A stretch of 22,409 bases of DNA from an uncultured Corynebacterium sp. GTDB lineage: Bacteria > Actinomycetota > Actinomycetes > Mycobacteriales > Mycobacteriaceae. The number at the start of each line of letters is the position of its first letter. The stretch's first letter is position 1. Shown here piece by piece: positions 1 through 7,253 of this stretch. The notes beneath the pieces were generated by a model that was given only the letters and a program-made list of their open reading frames with translations, had not been told where the DNA came from and did not search any database. The stretch covers positions 1-22,409 of the forward strand of contig NZ_CAMICL010000036.1 in assembly GCF_946221105.1 (NCBI RefSeq), in the 5' to 3' direction. The translations under genes were made by a program, and so were the position numbers.

Positions 1-2
1 GG

Positions 3-680
3 TTTTCCCGCTCCAAGGCGGGCATGCGCACCATGATCCTGACCTACAACGAGCGTGACCTGGCCGATCTTGAGCACCTGCTGCGCAAACTCATCGACGC
101 AGACGACCCAGCCGCCGCCCAAATGGCCCACACGCTTATCGGGATCCTGCGCGACGGCAAAGGCATACCGAAGGCGAACTTCCGCCCGATCATCCTGGTG
201 CCGATCGCCGACTGGGCCCGCATCCAATCCGGCACCGGCGATGAGGTCACGCTGATCTGCACCGACGGCACCACCATGACAGGGGCCGAATACATGGAGC
301 ACGAATTCGGCGACATCCTCGAAGTCGCCGCGTTCCACCCCCAAGAAGGCCCCGTCAACCTCTACCACGCAAAGCGCTGCGCCAACCCCAAACAAAAGAC
401 CATGTCGAAGCTGCTCTGCCCGGCCTGTGCGTTTCCCGACTGCAAACACTCCGCCGAAACCACCCAAACACACCACATCAACGCATGGCGCTACGGCGGG
501 ATGACCAACATGGACAACCTCGCCGAACTCTGCCCGTTCCACAACGGGGTCAACGCCGACAACAAAAACGGCCTGTTCGGCTACATCGACAACCCCAACG
601 CCCGCATCCGCTGGGTCGCCCCCAACGGCACACAAGTCCCCATGACCACCCCAGGCGCGATGGAGCTGCTCTTCGACTAA
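3..680 (+). CDS. 13E12-repeat (DUF222-type) HNH endonuclease, 5' end outside window
   Basis: This is the C-terminal part of a 13E12/DUF222-type protein with an HNH nuclease domain, a family found in many copies in corynebacteria and mycobacteria. The frame is open from base 3 with no stop, so the gene almost certainly starts upstream; the ATG codons at 24 and 33 are probably internal. Counting from the ATG at 24, the first 120 residues are the helical end of the DUF222 region. The HNH core follows: paired cysteines in LLCPACAFPDC (132, 135, 140), the catalytic HH pair in THHINAWRYGG (150-151), the Asn of DNLAELC (165), then C170 and H173 in CPFHN. The cysteines should hold a structural zinc and the HH/N/H residues the catalytic metal. 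The substrate of this family is unknown; some copies ride with mobile DNA, but no transposase is visible here. The gene converges on the adenylate cyclase gene. The family call is firm, the biological role is not. Confidence 0.85.
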   Translation, partial: FSRSKAGMRTMILTYNERDLADLEHLLRKLIDADDPAAAQMAHTLIGILRDGKGIPKANFRPIILVPIADWARIQSGTGDEVTLICTDGTTMTGAEYMEHEFGDILEVAAFHPQEGPVNLYHAKRCANPKQKTMSKLLCPACAFPDCKHSAETTQTHHINAWRYGGMTNMDNLAELCPFHNGVNADNKNGLFGYIDNPNARIRWVAPNGTQVPMTTPGAMELLFD

Positions 681-695
681 CACTCACCCCACACA

Positions 696-717
696 CCCCG
701 CCCCACCCGCGGCGGGG
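696..717. terminator. weak GC hairpin between convergent genes
   Basis: A 7-bp perfect stem, CCCCGCC (696-702) with GGCGGGG (711-717) and an 8-base loop, lies in the 57-base gap between the HNH gene and the convergent cyclase gene. Neither side carries a T tract, so it would be at best a weak intrinsic terminator. Confidence 0.35.
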
Positions 718-737
718 CACATCGGCATGCCCAAAAA

Positions 738-2261
738 CTACGAGCGGTCGGCCAATGTGGAGCGCACCGGGCGCGCCAGCTGCGTCATCTTGCCGCGGCC
801 GCGCAGCTCCACGGACTTCATCAGCGTCCAGCGCTGCTGTTCCACCTCGTTCGCTGCGCGCAGGGTCGCGGCGTTGGTCAGCACCAGGCCCGGGGTGTCT
901 TTCGCCATGTCGGTCAGGCGCGCCGCGGCGTTGACGGCGTCGCCGATCACGGTGTACTCGAAGCGGTCCGAGCCGCCGATGTGGCCCGCCACCACGTGCC
1001 CGGACGCCACACCGATGCCGGCGCGCAGCTCCTGGCCGGCCAGGTCCCGTTGGAGTTCGCGGGCGGTTTGGAGGGCGTGCGATGCGGCGTCATGAAGCGA
1101 AACGGGCGCCCCGAACACCACCAAGGCCGCATCGCCCTGGAACTTGTTAATCACGCCCTTGTTGCGGTGCACCACCTCGACGACGACGTCGAAGAAGTCG
1201 TTCAACGCCGCGACGACCTCCTCCGGGGTGTGGTCCACGGCGTAGGTGGTGGACCCGACGACGTCGATGAACAGCACCGCCACCTTGCGCTCCTCGCCGC
1301 CGAGCTCCGGGATCTCCTCCAGCGCCTTCTGCGCCACCTCCGCGCCGACGTACTGGCCGAAGATGTCGCGGACGCGCTGGCGGTCGCGCAGCCCCTTCAT
1401 CATCTCGTTGAACCCTGCCTGCAGCACGCCGATCTCGGAACCGTCGTAGATGTCCACCTGCGTGTTTTGCTCGCCTCGGCGCACACGGTTGATCGCGGCT
1501 TGCAGCTCCTTGATCGGGTCGACCACGCTCATGATCACCAGCGTGGTGCCCACAAACCCGGTGGCCATGCCGGCGGTGATCAGCGCGACGATAGCGGAGG
1601 TGAGCTCGCCCACGTTGCCGGTGAAGTAGCCGTGGCGCTGCGCCACCGTCAGCAACAAAACGCCCACCATCGGCACGGCGGAGGTGGTGAACCACGTCAG
1701 GTACAGCTGCCACTTGATCGGCGGCTGCAGCGTGGAGTCCTCGAAGCGGCGCGCCAGCGCGGAGGCGGCGATGGGGCGCACGAGGCGCTCGGCCTGCAGG
1801 TAGGTCAGCACCGCGGTGACAAAAGCGGTCAGCGAGGCGGTGGCGAGGACGACGGTGGCCAGGCGGGCGTCGACACGCCAGGCCCCCGCGGTGACAATCG
1901 CGATGCCGATACCCCACACGCCCACCACAATGATGGTTTGCAGCACCGGCAGCCGCATGACCAGGTGGCGCACCATGTTCGGGTCATGCCCGTCGGGGTG
2001 GCGCTGCCATTCCAGCACGGGCCGGAACAGGTACAGCGTGACCACCACGCCCAGCACGACGGCGACCGCCGCGTAGATCACGCCGATGGCGCCGAGTTGC
2101 CCGCCAAGGCCGAGTTCACGCACTTCCGGCATGGGGATGAGGTAGCGCACGAACAGCATCGAGCCGATGGCGGCGATGACGTTGGTTCCCAGCACGGTCG
2201 CGGCGTACAGGGGCCATGACGTGCCCCAGAGCCACCGCAGATCGCGCCAGAATCGTTCCAT
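738..2261 (-). CDS. cyaB: membrane-bound class III adenylate cyclase with HAMP domain
   Basis: The 507-residue product makes cAMP from ATP at the inner face of the membrane. Six hydrophobic segments (about 17-40, 57-80, 107-128, 133-156, 188-206, 221-246) are followed by a HAMP linker (about 247-299) and a class III cyclase domain (about 325-490). The metal-binding aspartates are in LFIDVVGS (D333) and KFQGDAA (D377); K373 and T437 (EYTVIGD) fit the adenine-selecting positions, and N444/R448 in NAAARL fit the transition-state residues, so all catalytic positions seem present. The layout is that of the Mycobacterium tuberculosis Rv1318c-Rv1320c/Rv3645 group and of C. glutamicum CyaB. In corynebacteria cAMP feeds the regulator GlxR. 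The ATG at 2261 is preceded by AAGGTG seven bases upstream. The gene is divergent from holB with a 37-base gap. The signal sensed is unknown. Confidence 0.93.
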   Translation of the reverse strand: MERFWRDLRWLWGTSWPLYAATVLGTNVIAAIGSMLFVRYLIPMPEVRELGLGGQLGAIGVIYAAVAVVLGVVVTLYLFRPVLEWQRHPDGHDPNMVRHLVMRLPVLQTIIVVGVWGIGIAIVTAGAWRVDARLATVVLATASLTAFVTAVLTYLQAERLVRPIAASALARRFEDSTLQPPIKWQLYLTWFTTSAVPMVGVLLLTVAQRHGYFTGNVGELTSAIVALITAGMATGFVGTTLVIMSVVDPIKELQAAINRVRRGEQNTQVDIYDGSEIGVLQAGFNEMMKGLRDRQRVRDIFGQYVGAEVAQKALEEIPELGGEERKVAVLFIDVVGSTTYAVDHTPEEVVAALNDFFDVVVEVVHRNKGVINKFQGDAALVVFGAPVSLHDAASHALQTARELQRDLAGQELRAGIGVASGHVVAGHIGGSDRFEYTVIGDAVNAAARLTDMAKDTPGLVLTNAATLRAANEVEQQRWTLMKSVELRGRGKMTQLARPVRSTLADRS

Positions 2262-2284
2262 GGTGTATCACCTTAGCGCGCGGG

Positions 2285-2290
2285 TAGTGT
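2285..2290 (+). promoter_or_regulatory. candidate -10 box of holB (leaderless)
   Basis: TAGTGT fits the actinobacterial TANNNT -10 pattern and ends eight bases before the GTG start of holB, which has no Shine-Dalgarno sequence. This spacing would start the mRNA at or next to the start codon. No convincing -35 box is visible. Confidence 0.35.
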
Positions 2291-2298
2291 GATCATCC

Positions 2299-3498
2299 GT
2301 GACTACCCGTAGCGTCAGTGAGCGGCTTGCCGGTACGCCGGCGGTGCGCGAGGCAATCATGTCGGCGGCGAGGGCCGCAAGGCTTGGCGACGGCTACGCC
2401 ATGACCCACGCCTGGCTTTTCACCGGTCCTCCGGGGGCGGGCCGCTCGCAGGCCGCGTTGGCGTTCGCGGCGGCGCTGATGTGCACCGACCCGGACGAGA
2501 TCGGGTGCGGGCGCTGCGAGGCGTGCCGGTTGGCGTTGGCGGGCACGCACACTGATCTGCTGCACGTGGTGCCGCAGCGGGTGAACATCCCGGTGGATTA
2601 CGTGCGGCGCACGATCGTGCCGCAAGCGGCCCGCCTGCCGACGGTCGCCGCCTGGCGCGTCATCGTCATCGAAAACGCCGACCGGTTGAACACGGACGCC
2701 GCCGACGCGTTGCTGAAGACCGTGGAGGAGCCGCCGGAGCACACCGTGATCATCATGTGCGCCCCGTCGGCGGACCCGCAGGACTTTTCGCAGACGCTGC
2801 GTTCGCGCTGCCGCCACCTGTACGTGCCGGCGCCGACGGAGCACGAGGTCGTGCGCATCCTGGTCGAAGAGGAGGGCGCGACCGAGCACGACGCGCGCCT
2901 TGCCGCCGCCGCGACGATGCGGCATGTGGGGCGTGCGCGGCTTTTGGTGCGCTCGGACCAGGTGCAGAAGCGCCGCTCCATGGCGATCAACCTGGCGGAG
3001 CTGGTGTTCCACGGTGCGCAGGCGTTCCAGGCCGTCGGCGGGCTGGTCAAAGCGGCGGAAACCGAGGCGGTGGAGGCCCACAAGGCCGAGGACGAAGCCG
3101 AGCGCGCGAAGCTGGAAAACGCGCTCGGCATGGGCGCGAAAGGCAAGGGGGCGGGCAAGGCGTTGGGTGGCGTTGCGTCGTCGATAAAAGCGCTCGAAGA
3201 GGAGCAGAAGAAACGCGGCACCCGCCGCAAACGCGACATGTTCGACCTGGTCCTGGTGGACCTGGCGGGGGTGTACCGCGACGCCATGATCATCCAGTCC
3301 GGTGCCGGTCTTGCCCTGATCCACCCGGACTACGAGGGCCTGGCGCGCGAGATCGCCGAGCGCACCACGCCCGAAGACCTGGTGGAGTGCCAGGAGGCCA
3401 TCGCGCAATGCCGCGAGCGGCTGGCGCAGCAGGTGCAGCCGGCGGTGGCGTTCAACGGGATGCTGGGCCGGATCCGGCTCGCCTGCAAGGTGTCCTGA
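2299..3498 (+). CDS. holB: DNA polymerase III subunit delta' (clamp loader)
   Basis: The 399-residue protein is the delta' subunit of the clamp loader that puts the beta sliding clamp on primed DNA. The AAA+ fold begins around residue 35. The Walker A-like loop GPPGAGRS (43-50) has Arg in place of the ATP-binding Lys, which fits the non-hydrolysing role of delta'. A zinc module has cysteines 62, 70, 73 and 76. ENADRLNTDAADALLKTVEE (125-144) is the conserved clamp-loader segment, and the SRC motif (169-171) matches the arginine finger supplied to the neighbouring ATPase subunit. A charged Lys/Glu/Ala-rich stretch (about 252-312) is inserted before the C-terminal helical domain. The start is GTG at 2299. 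No ribosome binding site is visible, but TAGTGT lies eight bases upstream, so the mRNA may be leaderless. tRNA-Thr follows 65 bases downstream. Confidence 0.92.
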   Translation: MTTRSVSERLAGTPAVREAIMSAARAARLGDGYAMTHAWLFTGPPGAGRSQAALAFAAALMCTDPDEIGCGRCEACRLALAGTHTDLLHVVPQRVNIPVDYVRRTIVPQAARLPTVAAWRVIVIENADRLNTDAADALLKTVEEPPEHTVIIMCAPSADPQDFSQTLRSRCRHLYVPAPTEHEVVRILVEEEGATEHDARLAAAATMRHVGRARLLVRSDQVQKRRSMAINLAELVFHGAQAFQAVGGLVKAAETEAVEAHKAEDEAERAKLENALGMGAKGKGAGKALGGVASSIKALEEEQKKRGTRRKRDMFDLVLVDLAGVYRDAMIIQSGAGLALIHPDYEGLAREIAERTTPEDLVECQEAIAQCRERLAQQVQPAVAFNGMLGRIRLACKVS

Positions 3499-3530
3499 GC
3501 TGCCGGTTTCTCAGTTCCCTTCGGCTGCAC

Positions 3531-3536
3531 TACACT
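3531..3536 (+). promoter_or_regulatory. candidate -10 box of tRNA-Thr
   Basis: TACACT fits the -10 pattern and lies 27 bases before the mature tRNA 5' end, in the 65-base gap after holB. A poor -35 candidate (TTCTCA, 3508-3513) is 17 bases upstream. Read-through from holB could also supply the tRNA. Confidence 0.25.
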
Positions 3537-3563
3537 TTCGCGGTGGTGCATCTTGTATGCCCG

Positions 3564-3636
3564 GCCACTATAGCTCAGTCGGTAGAGCATCTCACTCGTA
3601 ATGAGAAGGTCGCGAGTTCGATTCTCGCTGGTGGCT
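3564..3636 (+). tRNA. tRNA-Thr (anticodon CGT)
   Basis: A complete cloverleaf can be folded by hand. The acceptor stem is GCCACTA (3564-3570) with TGGTGGC (3629-3635). The D arm is GCTC/GAGC around AGTCGGTA. The anticodon stem TCTCA/TGAGA holds the loop CTCGTAA with anticodon CGT at 3597-3599, reading the Thr codon ACG. The T arm is GCGAG/CTCGC with loop TTCGATT. The discriminator base is T3636 and CCA is not encoded. A run of seven T (3640-3646) follows directly. The last base is also the last base of the stop codon of the ligase gene on the other strand. Confidence 0.97.
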
Positions 3637-5261
3637 CAATTTTTTTGCCCTAAACCGGGCAGAAACCGCGGCACGACCTTGCCAACAGCGTTGCGCGGCA
3701 GCTCGTCCACGAAGTGCACGTCCCGGGGGATCGAGTGGTCGGCCAGGTGGGCGCGCACCCAGTCGCGCACCGCATCGGCGGTGAGGTCGGCGCTTTTCAC
3801 CACCCACACGGCGATGCGTTTGAACATCTCGTCGTCGTCGACGCCGTGCGCGTACACCTCGCCGACGCCCGGCATGTCCTCGAGCACTTCCACCACGGAT
3901 TGCGGGTGGACGTTTTCGCCGCCGACGATGATCATGTCGTCGTTGCGTGACTGCACGTGCAGGTACCCTCGGTCGTCGAGGTAGCCGAGGTCGCCCATTT
4001 CCACCAGGCCGTCGATCTCCACCGTCTCGGTGGTGGGGTTGGTATAGCCGCGCAGCGCAGTTTCGTTGTGCAGGAAGATGCGGCCGGTTTCGCCGGTTTG
4101 GACTTCGTTGCCGTGGTCGTCGTAAAGCTTGAGCACCGTGCCGGGCGGGATTTTGCCCACAGTGGTGGGGTCGGCCTGCATCTGTTCGGGCGAGGCGGCC
4201 GCGGCGAGTGCGAGCTCGGTGGAGCCGTAGATGTTGGCCAGAATCGGGCCGAAGCGCTCGGTGGTGCGGCGCAGCAGCGACGGGGTGACGGCGTTGCCGG
4301 CGGAGGCGAGGTAGCGCAGCGAGGACGTGTCGTAGTTTTCCTGAAGGTCCAGCATCTGTTTGAAGAAGATGGGTGAGGAAATCAGCCCGTCGCAGCGGTA
4401 GCGCTCGATGTCGCGGAAGCAGGCTTCCGGGTCGAAGATGCGGCGGGTGACAATGGTCGAGCGCGTCGCCAGCGCGACCTGGAGGGCGGACCATCCCCAG
4501 GTGTGGAAGATCGACGCGGTCAGTTGCACGGTGTCGCCCGCGCGCCACGGGATGGCTTCGAGGTAGCCGGCGACCACGAACGGCATGCGCGGTTCGGGCC
4601 GCACGATGCCTTTGGGGATGCCGGTGGTGCCGGAGCTCATCAGGACGAGGTTGCCGTGTTTCGGCCAGCGGGGCAGTTGCCTATCGACGTCCCTCCGGAC
4701 CATCTGCCCAATCGAAAGCCCCTCGCCGCCGTCCTCGTGGGCGCGGATGACGGTGATGCCGTCGGTGTTGGCGGGGAGGCGGTCGGCGAATTCGTCGTCG
4801 ATGAACAGGACGTTGATGTCGTTTTCGGCGAAGATGCCGGCGAGCTGCTCCGGCGAGGAGCCGATGTTGAGCAGGAAGATGTGGGCACCTGCGTAGCCTT
4901 TGGCAGCCAGCGGCAGGATGATGCCGCGGCCGTTGCGGGCCATCACACCGATGCGTAGCTCGTTTAGGCCGCGTTCGTCCTGCAGCGCGAGCAGCCATTT
5001 GGCCAGGGTGCGCGAGTCGTCGCGGAGTTGGCGGTAGGTGAGGACACCGGTGTCGTCGATAAGTGCGATGCGCTCCGGTGCGGCGGCGGCGCCCTGTTCG
5101 ACCTCGCGGGCGGTGGTGAACCAGTAGCGCGCGAGGTTGGGGGCGAGCGCGAGGGCTGCGCGGGGGCCGCCTTCGGCGCTGACGATGCCGGCGCGTGTAA
5201 CGGCGGGCACGAAGCGGGCGAAAGACTTGAGTAAGAACAGCGGACGGTGGGTGGGTCGCAT
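3636..5261 (-). CDS. AMP-dependent acyl-CoA synthetase/ligase (FadD-like)
   Basis: The 541-residue protein belongs to the ANL adenylating family, which activates a carboxylic acid as acyl-AMP and usually transfers it to CoA. Counting from the chosen start, the P-loop MSSGTTGIPKG lies at about 208-218, the adenine-binding YGSTE at 345-349, the ribose-binding MGDLG around 422-426, the hinge SRNDDMI around 438-444, and the C-terminal catalytic lysine in RNAVGK at K528. All core residues are present. The ATG at 5261 is preferred over an in-frame start at 5321, which would run across the start of the divergent hydrolase gene. TACATT ends six bases before the ATG, so the mRNA may be leaderless. The substrate cannot be told from sequence; fatty or aryl acids are possible, and FadD types in this group serve lipid and mycolate metabolism. 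The stop codon touches the tRNA-Thr gene. Confidence 0.85.
   Translation of the reverse strand: MRPTHRPLFLLKSFARFVPAVTRAGIVSAEGGPRAALALAPNLARYWFTTAREVEQGAAAAPERIALIDDTGVLTYRQLRDDSRTLAKWLLALQDERGLNELRIGVMARNGRGIILPLAAKGYAGAHIFLLNIGSSPEQLAGIFAENDINVLFIDDEFADRLPANTDGITVIRAHEDGGEGLSIGQMVRRDVDRQLPRWPKHGNLVLMSSGTTGIPKGIVRPEPRMPFVVAGYLEAIPWRAGDTVQLTASIFHTWGWSALQVALATRSTIVTRRIFDPEACFRDIERYRCDGLISSPIFFKQMLDLQENYDTSSLRYLASAGNAVTPSLLRRTTERFGPILANIYGSTELALAAAASPEQMQADPTTVGKIPPGTVLKLYDDHGNEVQTGETGRIFLHNETALRGYTNPTTETVEIDGLVEMGDLGYLDDRGYLHVQSRNDDMIIVGGENVHPQSVVEVLEDMPGVGEVYAHGVDDDEMFKRIAVWVVKSADLTADAVRDWVRAHLADHSIPRDVHFVDELPRNAVGKVVPRFLPGLGQKN
3640..3646 (+). terminator. T run behind tRNA-Thr
   Basis: Seven consecutive T follow the tRNA by three bases, with the tRNA's own acceptor/T-arm structure in front. 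The same bases encode the last Lys-Asn codons of the ligase on the opposite strand, so terminator and coding sequence share DNA. Confidence 0.45.
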
Positions 5262-5266
5262 GTGGA

Positions 5267-5273
5267 TAATGTA
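5267..5273. promoter_or_regulatory. overlapping divergent -10 boxes for ligase and SGNH hydrolase
   Basis: On the minus strand TACATT (5273-5268) ends six bases before the ligase ATG at 5261. On the plus strand TAATGT (5267-5272) is a candidate -10 for the hydrolase, giving a leader of about 35 bases that includes the ribosome binding site GAAAGGA (5301-5307). The two boxes use nearly the same bases, so the polymerases would compete. Read by eye only. Confidence 0.35.
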
Positions 5274-5314
5274 GCCTACTGTTACGCAAGAGCCCTCTGT
5301 GAAAGGATTTCGCC

Positions 5315-6148
5315 GTGTCATTTTCCCGCCGCATCGCCGCCGCCTTCGTTGCGGCGGCCGCGCTTCTCGCCCCGCTCGCCCCGCTCGCCCCGGCGGCGCA
5401 GGCGCAGGACCGCAACATGGTCATCTTCGGCGACTCCGTCATCTCCGACCCGAACATGGGCCAGTGGGCCGCCGGCAAGCTGGGCATGGACCCGCGCGGG
5501 CGCTCCGACAACGGCACTTGGTGCCCGACCTCGCCCACGAACTGGGGCAAGCGCTCCGCCGCCAAGCTCGGTCTGGCGGCCCGCGACTACTCGTGCACCG
5601 GCGTGGTCACGATTTCGAAGGGCCCGGGCCTGTTCCAGCAGGTGGACCGCGCGATCGCGGACCGCGGCCTGTCGCCGGCGACGGCGCGCGTGATCATCTC
5701 CGTCGGCTTCAACGACACGTACAACAACAACTCGCGCCCGGACGGCGACATCCGCCGCGACTTCACCCGCTACATGGTCCCGCAGATCAACCGCATCCGC
5801 GCCGCCGCGCCGAACGCGCGCATCCAGATCGTGGGCTACCCGAAGATCACTGCCGGCGACCGCGTGTGCCTGTTCCACATCGCCCCGAACGTCTCCGATT
5901 GGACCCGCTTCCAAGACGTGCAGCGTTGGGAGAACCTCGCGCAGTGGATGCAGGTGGACACCGCCCGCGCCGCCGGCGTGGAGTTCCTGGACCTCAAGCC
6001 CTCCACGTGGCACAACAACATGTGCGCCCCCGACAACAAGCGCATGTGGGCCGGTCTGGTGGACTTCTACGGCGGCCCGGGCAACCTGCCCATCCACGTC
6101 AACCAGCGCGGACACGAGCACGTGGCAAACGTCATCGCCCGCTCCTAG
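5315..6148 (+). CDS. secreted SGNH/GDSL hydrolase (lipase/esterase-like)
   Basis: The 277-residue protein is an exported SGNH hydrolase that probably cleaves ester bonds of lipids or cell-envelope substrates. A Sec signal peptide covers residues 1-30 (RR, long Ala/Leu core, cleavage after AQA). The mature enzyme shows block I FGDS (nucleophile S41) and block III GFND (N133). A likely catalytic His is H261 in PIHVNQRGHEH. The usual Asp three residues before that His is Leu here, so the third triad member is unclear. Four cysteines (70, 94, 185, 237) may form two disulfides, fitting export. The start is GTG at 5315 with GAAAGGA seven bases upstream. The signal peptide contains three exact copies of a 9-base unit coding LAP. 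The stop codon lies inside the candidate -10 box of mscR. The natural substrate is unknown. Confidence 0.85.
   Translation: MSFSRRIAAAFVAAAALLAPLAPLAPAAQAQDRNMVIFGDSVISDPNMGQWAAGKLGMDPRGRSDNGTWCPTSPTNWGKRSAAKLGLAARDYSCTGVVTISKGPGLFQQVDRAIADRGLSPATARVIISVGFNDTYNNNSRPDGDIRRDFTRYMVPQINRIRAAAPNARIQIVGYPKITAGDRVCLFHIAPNVSDWTRFQDVQRWENLAQWMQVDTARAAGVEFLDLKPSTWHNNMCAPDNKRMWAGLVDFYGGPGNLPIHVNQRGHEHVANVIARS
5366..5392 (+). repeat. three exact tandem copies of a 9-bp unit
   Basis: CTCGCCCCG is repeated three times without change (5366-5374, 5375-5383, 5384-5392), coding Leu-Ala-Pro three times in the signal peptide core of the SGNH hydrolase (residues 18-26). Gain or loss of a unit keeps the frame. 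Confidence 0.9.
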
Positions 6149-6151
6149 TCT
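6146..6151 (+). promoter_or_regulatory. candidate -10 box of mscR (leaderless)
   Basis: TAGTCT ends seven bases before the mscR ATG at 6159, and TGGCAA (6123-6128) sits 17 bases upstream as a possible -35. The G run 6153-6157 is too close to the ATG to act as a Shine-Dalgarno sequence, so a leaderless mRNA is likely. The box contains the stop codon of the upstream hydrolase gene. Confidence 0.4.
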
Positions 6152-6158
6152 TGGGGGC

Positions 6159-7253
6159 ATGACACAGACTGTTCAAGGAGTAATCGCTCGTTCCAAGGGC
6201 GCCCCGGTCGAGGTCGTGGACATTGTGATCCCGGAACCCGGCCCCAACGACGTGGTGGTCAAGGTCCAGGCCACCGGCGTGTGCCACACGGACTTGGCCT
6301 ACCGCGACGGCGACATCGAGGACGCCTACCCGTTCCTCCTCGGCCACGAGACGGCCGGCGTCGTGGAAGCGGTCGGCGAGGACGTCACCCACGTTCAGGA
6401 AGGCGATTTCGTGGTGCTGAACTGGCGCGCAGTGTGCGGCGAGTGCCGCGCCTGCCGCAAGGGCGACACGAAGAACTGCTTCAACACTCACAACGCCTCG
6501 CAGAGCATGACGCTTGACGACGGCACTCCGCTCACCCCCGCCCTCGGCATCGGCTCCTTTGCAGAGAAGACCCTCGTGCACGAAAAGCAGTGCACGAAGG
6601 TCGACCCGGAGGCCGACCCGGCGGCGGCCGGCCTGCTCGGCTGCGGCATCATGGCCGGCCTCGGCGCCGCCGTGAACACCGGTGACGTGCAGCGCGGCGA
6701 GTCCGTGGTCGTCTTCGGCCTCGGCGGTGTGGGGCTTGCGGCTGTGGCCGGTGCGGCGTTGGCGGGGGCGACGACGGTGGTGGCTGTAGACGTCGATAAG
6801 CGAAAGTGCGACGCGGCCTCCAAGTTCGGCGCCACCGACGCGATTTGCGCGAAGGACATGAGCGAGGACGAGGTGATCGAGGCCGTGCGGGAGCTCACCG
6901 GCGGCTTCGGCGCCGACGTCGCCATCGACGCGGTGGGCATCCAGCCCACCTGGCGCCAGGCGTTCTACTCCCGCGACTTCGCTGGCCGCATGGTCATGGT
7001 GGGCGTGCCCAACCAGACGGACCACGTGGACATCCCCGCGATCGACCTGTACGCCCGCGGCGGGTCCATCAAGCCGGCCTGGTACGGCGACTGCCTGCCG
7101 GAGCGCGACTTCCCCACGTACGTGGAGCTGTACAAGCAGGGCCGTTTCCCGCTGGGCGAGTTCGTCTCCGAGCGCATTGGCGTGGGCGACATCGAGGAGT
7201 CCTTCGAGAAGATGAAGCGCGGCGACGTGCTGCGAAGCGTGGTGGAGTTCTAA
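6159..7253 (+). CDS. mscR: S-(hydroxymethyl)mycothiol dehydrogenase (mycothiol-dependent formaldehyde dehydrogenase)
   Basis: The 364-residue enzyme oxidises the formaldehyde-mycothiol adduct with NAD in the cytoplasm and so detoxifies formaldehyde; the family also reduces S-nitrosomycothiol. It is a zinc-dependent medium-chain alcohol dehydrogenase. Catalytic zinc ligands fit C42 (GVCHTD), H63-E64 (GHET) and C162 (LGCGIM). The structural zinc is held by C93, C96, C99 and C107 (VCGECRACRKGDTKNC). The Rossmann motif FGLGGVG is at 186-192, with D211 after the next strand fitting NAD preference. Length and motifs match M. tuberculosis MscR/AdhE2 (Rv2259) and the C. glutamicum enzyme called AdhE or FadH. 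The stop overlaps the next start as TAATG, so it is translationally coupled to the metallo-hydrolase, a pairing also known in mycobacteria (Rv2259-Rv2260). Confidence 0.93.
   Translation: MTQTVQGVIARSKGAPVEVVDIVIPEPGPNDVVVKVQATGVCHTDLAYRDGDIEDAYPFLLGHETAGVVEAVGEDVTHVQEGDFVVLNWRAVCGECRACRKGDTKNCFNTHNASQSMTLDDGTPLTPALGIGSFAEKTLVHEKQCTKVDPEADPAAAGLLGCGIMAGLGAAVNTGDVQRGESVVVFGLGGVGLAAVAGAALAGATTVVAVDVDKRKCDAASKFGATDAICAKDMSEDEVIEAVRELTGGFGADVAIDAVGIQPTWRQAFYSRDFAGRMVMVGVPNQTDHVDIPAIDLYARGGSIKPAWYGDCLPERDFPTYVELYKQGRFPLGEFVSERIGVGDIEESFEKMKRGDVLRSVVEF

Noticed and set aside
981..2219. 412-codon open frame on the plus strand opposite the adenylate cyclase
   Set aside because: It is rich in His, Asp and Val from antisense reading of a GC-rich gene, has no family motif, and the minus-strand frame has a complete cyclase.
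2293..3408. 371-codon minus-strand open frame opposite holB
   Set aside because: Arg/His-rich shadow without motifs; holB on the plus strand has all clamp-loader landmarks.
5262..5321. Upstream start (ATG at 5321) for the acyl ligase
   Set aside because: It would overlap the start and ribosome binding site of the divergent hydrolase gene, and the extra 20 residues have no family counterpart.
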